Counted from the first letter of the stretch, positions 8,562-17,402 are shown. The stretch is DNA of 64,000 nt from Jiangella aurantiaca (GCF_004349105.1 NZ_SMLB01000012.1:1-64000), one strand, 5' to 3'. The notes: a model not told the origin generated them from the sequence alone. Program-made: numbers and translations.

Positions 8562-9574
8562 GCCGGTTCCTGCTCACCCGGGCGCTCGGCGCGGCGCTGA
8601 CCATCGTCGGCGCGTCCATCGCCGGATTCGTGTTCATGCGGCTGCTCCCCGGAGATCCGGCGCGCCTGATCGCGGGCGAACACGCCAGCGACGAGGCCGT
8701 CGAGCTGCAGCGGCAGGCGCTCGGCCTCCATGAGCCGATCTGGCGGCAATACCTGATGTACGTCAGCGACTTCGTCACCGGCGACTGGGGGTTCTCCTAC
8801 TCTCGTGGCGAGCCGGTGTTCGACCAGTTCGTGAACGCATTGCCGGCGACGCTGGAGCTCGCGTTCGTGGCGGTCGGCACCGCACTGACCGCCTCGGTGC
8901 TGGGTGCGGTCCTGGCCACCTGGTCGCGTGGCGGCGTCGTCGACGGACTGGTCAGGGCGTCGTCGTACGTGGGGCTCGGCACCGCGCCGTTCTGGCTGGG
9001 TCTCCTGGCGCTGATCGTGTTCTTCGAGCGGCTGAGTGTCCTCCCCGGTCCGGAGGGCCGGCTGTCTCCCGGCGTCGCCGCGCCGCTGCGGGTCACCGGG
9101 TTCCACCTCGTCGACGCGCTGCTGGCCGGGCAGTGGTCGACGTGGTGGGACGCTGTGCAGCACGTGCTGCTGCCGGGGTTGACGTTGGGGTTCGTCCTGT
9201 ACGCCTGGCTGGTCCGGATGATCAGGGCGAGCATGCTGGAGTTCGTGCGCGAACCCTACGCGCTCGTGGCCCGCAGCAAGGGACGTGGCCGTTGGGCGGT
9301 CGTCACCCGTGATGTGCTGCCGAACGCGTTGCTTCCGGCGATCACCGCGAGCGGACTGATCGTCGCCGAGCTGCTCACGAGCACGGTGCTGGCCGAGACC
9401 GTGTTCAACTGGCCCGGCGTGGGCCGGTTGGTGACCGACGCCATCCTGCAGCAGGACTTCGCGGTGGTGCAGGCGTTCATCATGCTCAGCGCGTTCGTCA
9501 CGGTCACCGCGACCGTGGTGACCGACGTGCTGTACAGCGTCGCCGACCCGCGGGTCCGGGTGCGAGCCACATGA
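8558..9574 (+). CDS. Peptide ABC transporter permease (DppB type)
   Basis: This 338-residue polytopic membrane protein shows the DppB/OppB pattern: an N-terminal helix ending in FVFMRLLPGDPA, then GLHEPIWRQYLMYVSDFVTGD, and a multi-helix core with an EAA loop near ALVARSKGRGRWAVVTRDVL. The start is the ATG that overlaps the upstream TGA as ATGA, implying translational coupling. It dimerises with the DppC-type permease. The next gene begins 17 bases downstream behind GGGGAGGGGA, a strong ribosome site. Confidence 0.9.
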   Translation: MSRFLLTRALGAALTIVGASIAGFVFMRLLPGDPARLIAGEHASDEAVELQRQALGLHEPIWRQYLMYVSDFVTGDWGFSYSRGEPVFDQFVNALPATLELAFVAVGTALTASVLGAVLATWSRGGVVDGLVRASSYVGLGTAPFWLGLLALIVFFERLSVLPGPEGRLSPGVAAPLRVTGFHLVDALLAGQWSTWWDAVQHVLLPGLTLGFVLYAWLVRMIRASMLEFVREPYALVARSKGRGRWAVVTRDVLPNALLPAITASGLIVAELLTSTVLAETVFNWPGVGRLVTDAILQQDFAVVQAFIMLSAFVTVTATVVTDVLYSVADPRVRVRAT

Positions 9575-9590
9575 GCGGGGAGGGGACACC

Positions 9591-10616
9591 ATGACCGACG
9601 TCGAGCCGGAGCCGGTGCTCACCGTGCGGGGACTGAGCACGGAGTACGCCACAGACCGTGGACAGGTGCGTGCCGTCCGGGACGTGTCGTTCGAGCTGCG
9701 TCGCGGCGAGCGGCTGGGCATCGTAGGCGAGTCCGGCTCCGGGAAGTCGGCTCTCGCGTTGTCGATCCTGGGGCTGATCGAGCCCCCGGGGCGCACCGTC
9801 GCGGGAGAGGTCTGGCTGAACGGGCGGGACCTGCGCACGCTGAGCGAGGCCCGGCTGAACCGGATCCGCGGCAAGGAGATCAGCGTCGTCTTCCAGGATC
9901 CGCTGACCGCGCTGAACCCGGTCCGCCGGATCGGGCCGCAGCTGGCCGAGGCGATCACCATGCACCAGGACGTCGGCAGGGCGGCGGCCAAGCAGGCGGC
10001 CATCGAGCTGCTCGACGACGTGGAGCTGCCACGGCCGGCCGACTGTTATCGCCGCTACCCCCACGAGTTGTCCGGCGGGATGCGGCAACGGGTGATGATC
10101 GCCGTCGCCCTCGCCAACGCCCCGGACGTGCTGATCGCCGACGAGCCGACGACCGCCCTGGACGTCACCACCCAGGCGCAGATCATGCGGCTGATCGACA
10201 AGGTGGTGGACGAGCGCGGCACCGCCGTCGTCCTGATCACCCACAACATGGACCTCGTCGCCGACTTCTGCGACACGGTGCAGGTCATGTACGCCGGCCA
10301 GGTCGTGGAGCGAGGACGGCGAGAGCAGCTGCTGAGTGGCAGCGCCCACCCTTACACGGCCGCCCTCATGGTGTCGGTGCCGTCGCTGGACACCGACCGT
10401 GCGGCGCCATTGCGATCTCTCGAGGGTCTTCCTCCGGATCTCGCCGTCGAGCACACCGGATGCGCGCTGGCGCCGCGCTGCGTGCTCGGCCGGGAGCGGG
10501 AGCGGTGCCGGTCCGAGTCACCGGCGATGACGGCGGTGGTCGGTGACGCCGCGTGGGTCAGCCGCTGTCACTTCGCCGGCGAACAGCACCGGCTGACGAT
10601 GGAGACGACGCCATGA
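9591..10616 (+). CDS. Peptide ABC transporter ATP-binding protein (DppD type)
   Basis: This 341-residue ATPase has Walker A GESGSGKS, the signature ELSGGMRQRV and Walker B VLIADEPTTALD. The C-terminal oligopeptide/dipeptide extension carries the cysteine cluster (CALAPRC...RC) that can hold an iron-sulfur cluster in related DppD proteins. It would form a heterodimer with the following ATPase beneath the permease pair. It overlaps the next gene by four bases. Confidence 0.9.
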   Translation: MTDVEPEPVLTVRGLSTEYATDRGQVRAVRDVSFELRRGERLGIVGESGSGKSALALSILGLIEPPGRTVAGEVWLNGRDLRTLSEARLNRIRGKEISVVFQDPLTALNPVRRIGPQLAEAITMHQDVGRAAAKQAAIELLDDVELPRPADCYRRYPHELSGGMRQRVMIAVALANAPDVLIADEPTTALDVTTQAQIMRLIDKVVDERGTAVVLITHNMDLVADFCDTVQVMYAGQVVERGRREQLLSGSAHPYTAALMVSVPSLDTDRAAPLRSLEGLPPDLAVEHTGCALAPRCVLGRERERCRSESPAMTAVVGDAAWVSRCHFAGEQHRLTMETTP

Positions 10617-11533
10617 CCGCACCACTCACCGCTGGGCGCCGGCCCGCGCTGACCGCGCCGCTGCTGGAGGTGGACCGACTGACCAAGGTCTTCACGACCG
10701 GATCGAGACGGTCCGGCGAGCCAGTCCGCGCCGTCGACGACGTGAGCTTCGACGTCGCGCGCGGCGAGATCTTCGGCCTGCTGGGCGAGTCCGGCAGCGG
10801 AAAGTCGACCCTCGCGCGCTGCCTCCTGCGGTTGATCGCGCCCACCTCGGGGTCGGTGCGCTTCGACGGCGTGGACGTGCTGGACTTGCCGGAGGCGGCG
10901 ATGCGCAAGCTGCGCGCCAGGATGCAGATCCTCTTCCAGGACCCGTACTCGTCCCTCGACCCGAGAATGACGGTGCGCGAGATCGTGGGCGAGCCGCTGA
11001 CCGCGCACACCGCGACCAGCCGGCGCGACCGCGAGCAGCGGGCGGACGACCTGCTCACCCTGGTCGGCCTCGACCCAACGGCCGGGCGGCGACGGCCCCA
11101 CGCGTTCTCCGGCGGGCAGCGGCAGCGCATCGCGCTCGCCCGCGCGCTGATCCTCGACCCGGATCTGGTGGTGCTGGACGAGCCGGTGTCGGCGCTGGAC
11201 GTCTCCGTGCAGGCCCAGATCATCAACCTGCTCCGGGAGACGCGGCGCCGGCTCTCGCTGACCTACGTCGTCGTGCTGCACGACCTGGCGATCGCCCGCT
11301 ACCTGTGCGATCGCGTCGCCGTGATGCAGCGGGGGCGCTTCGTCGAGATCGGGGCAGCGGCGGACGTGCTCGAGTCGCCCCGGCACCCGTACACCAGGCA
11401 ACTGCTCGACGCGCTCCCGGGGCGTGGACGTCGCGAGGCGCTCCATGGTAGGGCGCCTGGGGTGGCCGGCCCGATCGCCGACGCGCGCGGGGAGCTCCGT
11501 GAGGTGGTCCCGGATCGGTGGGTGAGGGAATGA
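10613..11533 (+). CDS. Peptide ABC transporter ATP-binding protein (DppF type)
   Basis: This 306-residue ATPase starts at the ATG overlapping the upstream TGA. It has Walker A GESGSGKST, signature FSGGQRQRIALARAL and Walker B LVVLDEPVSALDVS. It lacks the cysteine-rich C-terminal extension seen in the preceding DppD-type protein, as expected for the DppF partner. The stop overlaps the start of the alpha/beta hydrolase, continuing the tightly coupled operon that begins at 3687. Confidence 0.9.
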   Translation: MTAPLTAGRRPALTAPLLEVDRLTKVFTTGSRRSGEPVRAVDDVSFDVARGEIFGLLGESGSGKSTLARCLLRLIAPTSGSVRFDGVDVLDLPEAAMRKLRARMQILFQDPYSSLDPRMTVREIVGEPLTAHTATSRRDREQRADDLLTLVGLDPTAGRRRPHAFSGGQRQRIALARALILDPDLVVLDEPVSALDVSVQAQIINLLRETRRRLSLTYVVVLHDLAIARYLCDRVAVMQRGRFVEIGAAADVLESPRHPYTRQLLDALPGRGRREALHGRAPGVAGPIADARGELREVVPDRWVRE

Positions 11534-12420
11534 CGCGCGGTGAACGGCTCGTGCCCTTCGGCGACGGGTGGCACGTCTACACGCGATGGGTCGGCCACGA
11601 CCGCTCCCGCACCCCGCTGCTGTGCCTGCACGGCGGTCCCGGCTCGGTCTCCCATGACGTACTGGAACCGCTCGAACGCCTCGCCGATGACGGCCGGCGG
11701 GTGATCTTCTTCGACCAGCTCGGGTCCGGCAGATCCAGCCGACCTGCCGATCCCTCCCTGTGGAGCAACGAACTCGTCCACGCGCAGATCGACACGATCC
11801 GCGACGAGCTCGGCCTCGACGAGGTGGCGCTCCTCGGGCACAGCTACGGCGGGTGGGTCGTGCAGGAGTACGCGCTCGGCGATCCCGTGGGGCTGCGCGG
11901 CATCGTGCTGGCCGACACCGCGCCCGATGCGAAGATGTATCTGGCGGAGGGGATGCGGATCCGCCGGGGCCTGCCGCCGGCGACGCAGGCCGTGCTCGAC
12001 CGGCACGAGCAGGGCGGCACGACGGACGACCCGGAGTACGCCGCGGCGTACCAGCAGTACCTGGACGTCTTCACGTGCCGCCTCCGCCCGCTTCCAGACG
12101 CCATCCGGCGCGCTCGGGCGGGAGGAAATCCCGAGGTCAGCCGGATCATGTGGGGCCCAGGCGGGCGCAGCTTCGAGATGACCGGACGGCTGCGCGGGTG
12201 GACCGTGCTCGACCGGCTGCACCGCATCGCGGTTCCCACGCTCGTGATCACCGGTTCGGAAGACATGGCTTCACCGGCGATCGCGCAGACCATGGCGGCG
12301 GCCGTTCCAGGTGCGCGCTGCGTGGTCGTCGACGGCGGCTCGCACACGCCGTGGTTCGAGGACCCCGATGCCTTCTGCGAAGCCGTCGAGACGTTTCTGA
12401 GCGGCATCGACGCATCGTGA
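11530..12420 (+). CDS. Alpha/beta hydrolase, proline iminopeptidase-like (S33)
   Basis: This 296-residue cytoplasmic hydrolase has the oxyanion motif HGGPG, the nucleophile elbow GHSYGG (Ser105), an acid in GSEDMA (Asp245) and a base in GGSHTPW (His272), so the triad is complete. The HGGPG plus GHSYGG pattern is typical of proline iminopeptidases and related S33 aminopeptidases, which release N-terminal proline or other residues from short peptides. That fits a gene directly behind a peptide importer. The ATG at 11530 overlaps the upstream TGA; a GTG at 11518 is an alternative. The exact substrate cannot be read from the sequence. Confidence 0.85.
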   Translation: MTRGERLVPFGDGWHVYTRWVGHDRSRTPLLCLHGGPGSVSHDVLEPLERLADDGRRVIFFDQLGSGRSSRPADPSLWSNELVHAQIDTIRDELGLDEVALLGHSYGGWVVQEYALGDPVGLRGIVLADTAPDAKMYLAEGMRIRRGLPPATQAVLDRHEQGGTTDDPEYAAAYQQYLDVFTCRLRPLPDAIRRARAGGNPEVSRIMWGPGGRSFEMTGRLRGWTVLDRLHRIAVPTLVITGSEDMASPAIAQTMAAAVPGARCVVVDGGSHTPWFEDPDAFCEAVETFLSGIDAS

Positions 12421-12461
12421 CCGGCACACGCCACACCGTCATCCCCGAGGAGAGGACCCCC

Positions 12462-14660
12462 TTGACCACGAACGTGGAGCTGTCCAGTATTCAGCCGCCG
12501 GCCGACGAGCTGCTGGACCATGCGGACGTGCACCGTGCGGCCGAACGCCTGGCGCGGTCGCCGCGGGTGCGTGTCGAAGAGCTCGGACACAGTCACGAGG
12601 GCCGCGTCGTCAATGCCATCGTCGTCGGCCGGCCCGACGTCGTCGCCGATCCCGGACCGGTCCAGGAGCTGGCGCGATGCTGGTCGCTCCCATTCCCACA
12701 GGACGACGGCGACGCCACGTGGCCCGAGGACACGCCGATTCCGGTGCTGTTCGTCGCCAGCAACTACGGCAATGAGGCGGCGCAGACCGAGGCGCTGGTG
12801 CAGATCGCTCAGCGGGTGGCCGAGGACACGCCGGAGAACCAGCGGCTGCTCGACCGGCTCGTCGTGCTCATCGTGCCGCTCCTCAATCCGGACGGCCGCG
12901 AGCGTGCCCTGGAGACCTGGCGACGGCACCCCGCCGCCACCGCCGTGACGGCGTACGGCAACCACTACGACGTCCAGGTCGCGCGCGAGTACCTGCATCT
13001 GCTCGAGCCCGAGACAGCCGCACTGGCCGAACTCGTGCGGCGGTGGCATCCGGTACTCGTGTGGGAGGTCCACGAGGACTCCATCAACCTCGGGCGCCAG
13101 TTCGACGAGACGTGTCTGTGCCCGCCGATGTCGCCGGCGGACCGGATCGGGTCCTGGATCGCCAACGGCCCGGGTGACAACGATCCGCGCCTGTGGCATC
13201 AGGAGGTGAAGTACGGTGCCGCCATCGCCGCCGCGTGGCGTGCCGGCGGGTACCGGCTGCTGCACGACCCGGACGGGCGGCACGGCTGGCCGCGGTCGGC
13301 CGTGCCCGGCCTCGAGCAGCGGCCCAAGCAGCCGGAGACGAGGTTCACCCGCGCCATGCTGCTGCGCGGCGTGACGACGTTCATCACCGAGAGCGCACGG
13401 CGCCCCGGGACCCAGACCTGGGAGGAACGGGTCGGGCAGAAGGTCGACGCGGGCGCCGCGATCCTCACGACCGCGGCCGATGACGTCGCGACCCTGACGC
13501 GGATCGTCCGCGACGTCGGGGAGGCCGCGACGACCGGGCCCGACGAAGTCTTCTGGATTCCCGCCGACCAGGACCCGGGAGTCGTGGAGCGGGCCGTCAG
13601 CATCCTGCGGGCGCACGACATCCAGGTCCTCGCCGCCGACGCATCCGGCGGCTACGTCGTGCCACACAGCCAGCCCCGTCGCGGCACCGCGGAGGTACTG
13701 CTCTCGCTCGACCACGGCCGCCACCAGAGCCTGGTCGCGACCCTTGGGTTGCACGTCCTCGACTCCCGCCTCGACCGGCGGGCAGCCGAGGCCGCCGACG
13801 GCGCCGCCGCGGAGGTCGACGACCCGCCACCGACGCCGCACACGGCACCGCGGGTGGCTGCCGCGGGCACACCTCGGGTGGCCGTGTACGCCGGCCAGGG
13901 GGTCAAGGACTTCGCCGCGGAAGGACACCTGGGCAGCGTGCGGCGCCTCCTGGACCGGACGGGACTGCCGTTCGTTCTCCTGGAGGCCGACGCCGTGCGG
14001 GCCGGCCAGTTGGACGAGTTCGATGTGCTCGTCGTCCCGAAGGGCGACCCGGACGCCGTCCTCGAGGGCAGCCGGCCGGGGCCGCTGTGGTACGGGCCGC
14101 CGTGGGACCAGGAGGAAGAAACACGAGGGCTGGGCGCGGACGGCGCCGCGGCGATCGGCGCGTTCGTCGACCGTGGCGGACACTACATCGGCGTCGACGG
14201 CGGCGCGGTGCTGGCCACGCGCCGGCACCTGGCGCTGATCGACTGCGACGTCTCCGCCGACTACCTCGGCACCGGACTGGTCGAGCTGACCGTCGACGCG
14301 CCGGACGACCCGCTGTTCGACGGACTCACCGGGTCATGGGACGAAGCCGGTTCCTGGCGGGACGGGCTGATCCACGCCATGATCGACTGCGAGGCGTGGC
14401 TCGGCGAACCGGGCGCCACCGTCCTCTCCGCCGGCCAGGGCGTGCAGCAACTGGCCACGTTCTCCCGCCTCCTGCCGGTACGCGGAGTGGCGCACTTCGC
14501 GGGCGCGTTGCCGGAGGGACCAGCGCAGCGCCGAGCGGCGATCGTCCGCGGGCGGCGCGGTGCCGGAACCGTCACGCTGTTCGCGGTGAACCCGACGTAC
14601 AGAAGCCTCAGCCCGCTGAGCGCACGGCTGCTCGCCAACGCCGTTCGAGCACCGTTCTGA
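12462..14660 (+). CDS. M14 carboxypeptidase-like protein with C-terminal GATase-1-like domain (paralog 2)
   Basis: With the TTG at 12462 the protein is 732 residues. TTG is preferred because GAGGAGAGGA ends about five bases before it; a GTG at 12417 overlapping the upstream TGA would add 15 residues but has no ribosome site. The layout matches the gene at 3687: an M14-like half (NPDG; HEDS with His204 in the third-ligand position; catalytic-Glu candidate E310 in ITESARRPGTQ) and a C-terminal amidotransferase-like half (AVYAGQGVKDF onward). The first-ligand motif is YGNE, with Tyr102 replacing His. So this copy keeps the residues the first lost, and lacks the His the first keeps. It closes the peptide operon and has no signal peptide. 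Confidence 0.72.
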   Translation: MTTNVELSSIQPPADELLDHADVHRAAERLARSPRVRVEELGHSHEGRVVNAIVVGRPDVVADPGPVQELARCWSLPFPQDDGDATWPEDTPIPVLFVASNYGNEAAQTEALVQIAQRVAEDTPENQRLLDRLVVLIVPLLNPDGRERALETWRRHPAATAVTAYGNHYDVQVAREYLHLLEPETAALAELVRRWHPVLVWEVHEDSINLGRQFDETCLCPPMSPADRIGSWIANGPGDNDPRLWHQEVKYGAAIAAAWRAGGYRLLHDPDGRHGWPRSAVPGLEQRPKQPETRFTRAMLLRGVTTFITESARRPGTQTWEERVGQKVDAGAAILTTAADDVATLTRIVRDVGEAATTGPDEVFWIPADQDPGVVERAVSILRAHDIQVLAADASGGYVVPHSQPRRGTAEVLLSLDHGRHQSLVATLGLHVLDSRLDRRAAEAADGAAAEVDDPPPTPHTAPRVAAAGTPRVAVYAGQGVKDFAAEGHLGSVRRLLDRTGLPFVLLEADAVRAGQLDEFDVLVVPKGDPDAVLEGSRPGPLWYGPPWDQEEETRGLGADGAAAIGAFVDRGGHYIGVDGGAVLATRRHLALIDCDVSADYLGTGLVELTVDAPDDPLFDGLTGSWDEAGSWRDGLIHAMIDCEAWLGEPGATVLSAGQGVQQLATFSRLLPVRGVAHFAGALPEGPAQRRAAIVRGRRGAGTVTLFAVNPTYRSLSPLSARLLANAVRAPF

Positions 14661-14689
14661 CCGGCCTCTCGGCGGGATGTTACGCCCTG

Positions 14690-15240
14690 GTGGTGACCGG
14701 GGTCTTCGCGGATGCCATGGCGGCCGCCACGATCGCGCTGCAGTGGGACCTGCCCAATGCCGTCGTGGTGCACCACCGCATCGATGTGGGCAACGACCGG
14801 CTGCTGAGGACGGTCAGCGATGTCACCGGTGTGCTCGAGCGGGTCGAAATGGAGCTGGAACACGCGTGCGTCAGCTGCGCCGTGCGTGAGGACGTGGTGC
14901 CCACGCTGGACCGGCTGGCCCGGTCGCGGCGCTGGGACACGATCGTCGCGCACCTTCCGGTCGGCGCCGACGCGGTCCAGGTGTGCCGGGTCGTGGCCCA
15001 GGATTCGCGGCTTCGGCACGTGCGCATCGCCGGCGTGCTGTGTGCCGTCGATGGCGCGCGCGTGGGGCACGACCTCCTCGGCGACGAACTGCTGCACGAA
15101 CGAGGCGTGCCTACCGCCGAGGACGATGACCGCGGCGTCGCCGAGGTCGCGGCGGCTCAGGTGGAGTACGCCGACGCCATCACCGTGATCGACGGCGCGG
15201 GGGAGGCGGAGCTGGTGCGTGCGCACGCCCGGCCCGGTGC
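14690..15240 (+). pseudogene. Truncated COG0523 (CobW-like) GTP-binding protein remnant
   Basis: About 180 codons read as the N-terminal part of an actinomycete COG0523 protein: ALVVTGVFADAMAAATIALQ, HRIDVGNDRLLRTVSD, then EHACVSCAVRED, the cysteine motif of this metallochaperone family. Coding similarity stops near 15235, where the opposite strand begins to resemble a methyltransferase. About half the protein, including the C-terminal CobW domain, is absent. There is no convincing start codon or ribosome site; GTG at 14690 or 14693 could serve. The frame stays open by chance to 16063. I infer a gene broken by rearrangement. Intact relatives are thought to handle zinc or other metals. Confidence 0.6.
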
Positions 15241-15299
15241 GGGCTTGCGCCGCGAGGCTCTCGGCCGTCAGGCGGCGGCCGGTGGCGCGCGGCTGGTAG

Positions 15300-15424
15300 A
15301 GGGGCACGGAGTGGCGGACGTGGTCGCCGAAGACGCGTGGGACGTCGCCGGCGAACGTCCAGGTGCCGGTGTCGGCATGCAGGCCGTTGCCGACACCGGA
15401 CGCGCTGTCGGTGCTGGTGGTCAT
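15300..15424 (-). pseudogene. N-terminal fragment of a class I SAM methyltransferase
   Basis: From the ATG at 15424 about 42 codons match the start of a known actinomycete methyltransferase type (TWTFAGDVPRVFGDHVRHSV, then PLY). After PLYQ the sequence turns into unrelated Arg/Ala-rich text that is antisense to the end of the COG0523 remnant. No SAM-binding GxGxG motif follows. It sits seven bases downstream of the stop of the next fragment, so the two probably derive from tandem methyltransferase genes. The inner boundary near 15300 is approximate. Confidence 0.5.
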
Positions 15425-15430
15425 GCTGGC

Positions 15431-15628
15431 TCACGCCTTCTCGTAGACGGACACGTGCTGGGGGCTCTCAGCGGTGAACGGGCGGCGGTCCCAGCCGGCC
15501 CAGCGGTCGCGCAGCCGCAGTCCGGTGACGCGGGCCATCAGGTCCAGCTCGGCCGGCCACGCGTAGCGGGAGGCGGTGGGCCGCAGTTTGGCGGTGCCGT
15601 CGGCGGCGAAGTTCACCGCACGCGGCAT
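15431..15628 (-). pseudogene. C-terminal fragment of a class I SAM methyltransferase
   Basis: The minus-strand frame ending at 15431 reads YAWPAELDLMARVTGLRLRD, then RWAGWDRRPFTAESPQHVSV. This is the C-terminal end of the same methyltransferase type whose N-terminus appears at 15424. The catalytic SAM-binding core is absent and upstream similarity fades near 15625. The 118 bases from 15629 to 15745 contain nothing I can assign. Together with the neighbours this marks a zone of gene decay between the peptide and polysaccharide loci. Confidence 0.5.
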
Positions 15629-15745
15629 CGACGCGGAAGTCGTCGGCCTCAACCCACACAGCGCGCGACTGCACGAACGCACCACCGGCCAGCTCAGCGG
15701 CCAGCACTGAGGAGGTCAGGGTTGTTCATGCATGGTTGCTCAGGG

Positions 15746-16183
15746 TTATGGGTTGACGTCGATGTACAGGTCGTGGGCGCCATCGAAGGCGTCCGGCGTG
15801 TATCCCTGGTCGACCTTGAGTGGTCCGAGCCGCAGCCCGTGCTGTGCGGCCCAATCGTAGATGGCTCCGAAACTGTCGGCGATCTGTTCCACCGGGCCCT
15901 CGTGGCGGTGATGGACGAACCGGCCGGCCGGTACGACAACGGCGGACATGCCTGCGGGGACGTCGTCGGCATCGACGGCTACCAGGCCGACCGTCTCGCG
16001 GTAGGCGCCGCCGCCGAGCTCATTGCTCACCTCGGTGAAGGTCCCGCCGGGCGGCGGCGGTAGTTCGTCGCGGCGGTCGAAGAGGCGTCGCCAGGCGTCC
16101 GGTACGGCTGTGCTCAGGCCCTCGAAGCGAGCGACGACCTCGATGCCGACCACGGTCAGCTCCGGCCGCTGCACGATCTCCAT
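15746..16183 (-). CDS. GyrI-like / effector-binding domain protein
   Basis: This 145-residue protein starts at the ATG at 16183, with AGGAGG eleven bases upstream, which rules out longer frames. It begins MEIVQRPELTVVGIEV and contains GAIYDWAAQHGLRLG and a C-terminal DLYIDV, the SOUL/GyrI-like fold used by the effector domains of AraC- and MerR-type regulators and by stand-alone small-molecule binding proteins. No DNA-binding domain is present. It diverges from the enolase-superfamily gene at 16368. Members bind or hydrolyse small hydrophobic compounds; the ligand here is unknown. Confidence 0.72.
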   Translation of the reverse strand: MEIVQRPELTVVGIEVVARFEGLSTAVPDAWRRLFDRRDELPPPPGGTFTEVSNELGGGAYRETVGLVAVDADDVPAGMSAVVVPAGRFVHHRHEGPVEQIADSFGAIYDWAAQHGLRLGPLKVDQGYTPDAFDGAHDLYIDVNP

Positions 16184-16347
16184 CTGAGCGGTTCCTCCTG
16201 TTGGCTGGGTGGGAAGCATGGTCAACCTAGCGTGCGCGAGCCCTTGACCTCGACCGTGGGGTGAGTCTTTGCCCGAAGGTATGGAGCAGGCGGATCGCAA
16301 GACCTGCACAGCGCGGAAATCCGGGCGAAACATTGCGCGTCTGTCGG

Positions 16348-16373
16348 TGGTATAGCAGTATGACGCCATGCCA
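16348..16373 (+). promoter_or_regulatory. 26-bp promoter/operator element, copy A
   Basis: TGGTATAGCAGTATGACG plus the next eight bases, through the start codon ATG and the second codon CCA, are identical to 25133-25158. The copies differ at the bases immediately outside. The element contains GGTATA, the repeat unit recognised by the FCD-type GntR regulator NanR of E. coli, and TATAGC could act as a -10. No Shine-Dalgarno precedes the ATG at 16368, so the transcript is probably leaderless or nearly so. The GntR gene at 23605 is the likely regulator. Confidence 0.55.
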
Positions 16374-17402
16374 TCTCCCATGCGCATTGTCGGGGTGACC
16401 GTCGACCTGGTGCACGTCGAGGCCGCGGAACCGTTTCGGTGGCGGGACGGGCTGCCAGGTTCGGAGCCCGCCCTGGTGGGGGGCGTGCTGAAGATCCACA
16501 CCGACGCCGGGGTCGTGGGCACGGCTCGGACGAATCGCGGTGTGATCGTTCGCGACATCGTGGAGCGGCGATTCGCCGAGGCCTTCGTCGGCCTCGACCC
16601 GTTGGAGCGGGAGAAGCTGTGGCGGCTGGCGTGGGAGATCGACCGGATCGAGCGCTTTCCGGTGTACCTGATCGGGCTGCTGGACGTGGCGTTGTGGGAT
16701 CTGGCTGGAAAGGTCGCCCAGGAGCCGGTGTACAGGCTCCTGGGCGGCTTCAGGTCACAGATCCCTGCGTACGCGAGCACGGTGACGTTCGGCTCCGTCG
16801 AGGAGTACCTGGACGTCGCGGACCAGTGCCTCGCGCTCGGCTATCCGGCGATCAAGCTGCACGCGTGGGGCGACGCCCGGCGCGACGCGGCGTTGTGTGC
16901 AGCCCTTCGTGAGCACGTCGGTCCGGACGTGCCGCTGATGTACGACGGGTCGGCGGGTTTCGACCTGCCGGACGCCGTCCACCTGGGTCGGGTGCTGGCC
17001 GAGCACGACTATCTCTGGTACGAGGAACCGATCCGCGAGTACAGCATCACCGCATACGCGCGGCTGGCGGAGCGGGTCGACGTGCCGCTGCTGGTGGCGG
17101 AGACCACCGAGGGTGCACATCTCAACACGGCCGACTTCGTTGCCAGCGGTTGTGCGTCGTATGTGCGCACCAGCGCCGGTTTCAAAGGCGGTATCACCGG
17201 CGCGATGCGCATCGCCCACCTCGCCGAGGCGTTCCAGCTCCGCGCGGAGGTCCACGGTAGCGGCCCCGTCAACAGGCACCTGTGTATGGCCATCCCGAAC
17301 GCGACCTACTACGAGTCACTCGTCACGACCAACCCGGTGCGCCGGGAAGCATGCGTCGACGAGAACGGCATGGTCCAGGCACCCCGCGAGCCCGGCATCT
17401 GA
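16368..17402 (+). CDS. Mandelate racemase/muconate lactonizing enzyme family (acid-sugar dehydratase-like)
   Basis: This 344-residue enolase-superfamily protein has an N-terminal capping domain and a TIM barrel. Candidate metal ligands are Asp in MYDGSAGF, Glu in YEEP and Glu in AETTEGAH. The second-strand motif is KLH instead of KxK, and a C-terminal His lies in EVHGSGP; a KxH arrangement occurs in some sugar-acid dehydratases. The family abstracts a proton next to a carboxylate, usually dehydrating aldonic or uronic acids to 2-keto-3-deoxy acids. A DapA-like aldolase at 28676 could cleave such a product. It is the first gene of the locus and has the shared 26-bp promoter element. Confidence 0.83.
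   Translation: MPSPMRIVGVTVDLVHVEAAEPFRWRDGLPGSEPALVGGVLKIHTDAGVVGTARTNRGVIVRDIVERRFAEAFVGLDPLEREKLWRLAWEIDRIERFPVYLIGLLDVALWDLAGKVAQEPVYRLLGGFRSQIPAYASTVTFGSVEEYLDVADQCLALGYPAIKLHAWGDARRDAALCAALREHVGPDVPLMYDGSAGFDLPDAVHLGRVLAEHDYLWYEEPIREYSITAYARLAERVDVPLLVAETTEGAHLNTADFVASGCASYVRTSAGFKGGITGAMRIAHLAEAFQLRAEVHGSGPVNRHLCMAIPNATYYESLVTTNPVRREACVDENGMVQAPREPGI

Noticed and set aside
11844-14228. Long minus-strand open frame opposite the iminopeptidase-like and second M14-like genes
   Set aside because: Its product is low-complexity Arg/Gly/Val text without motifs, while the plus strand encodes recognisable families. It is a GC-driven shadow.
14690-15745. Insertion sequence as the cause of the decay zone
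   Set aside because: No transposase text, terminal inverted repeats or target duplications were found between 14660 and 15745.
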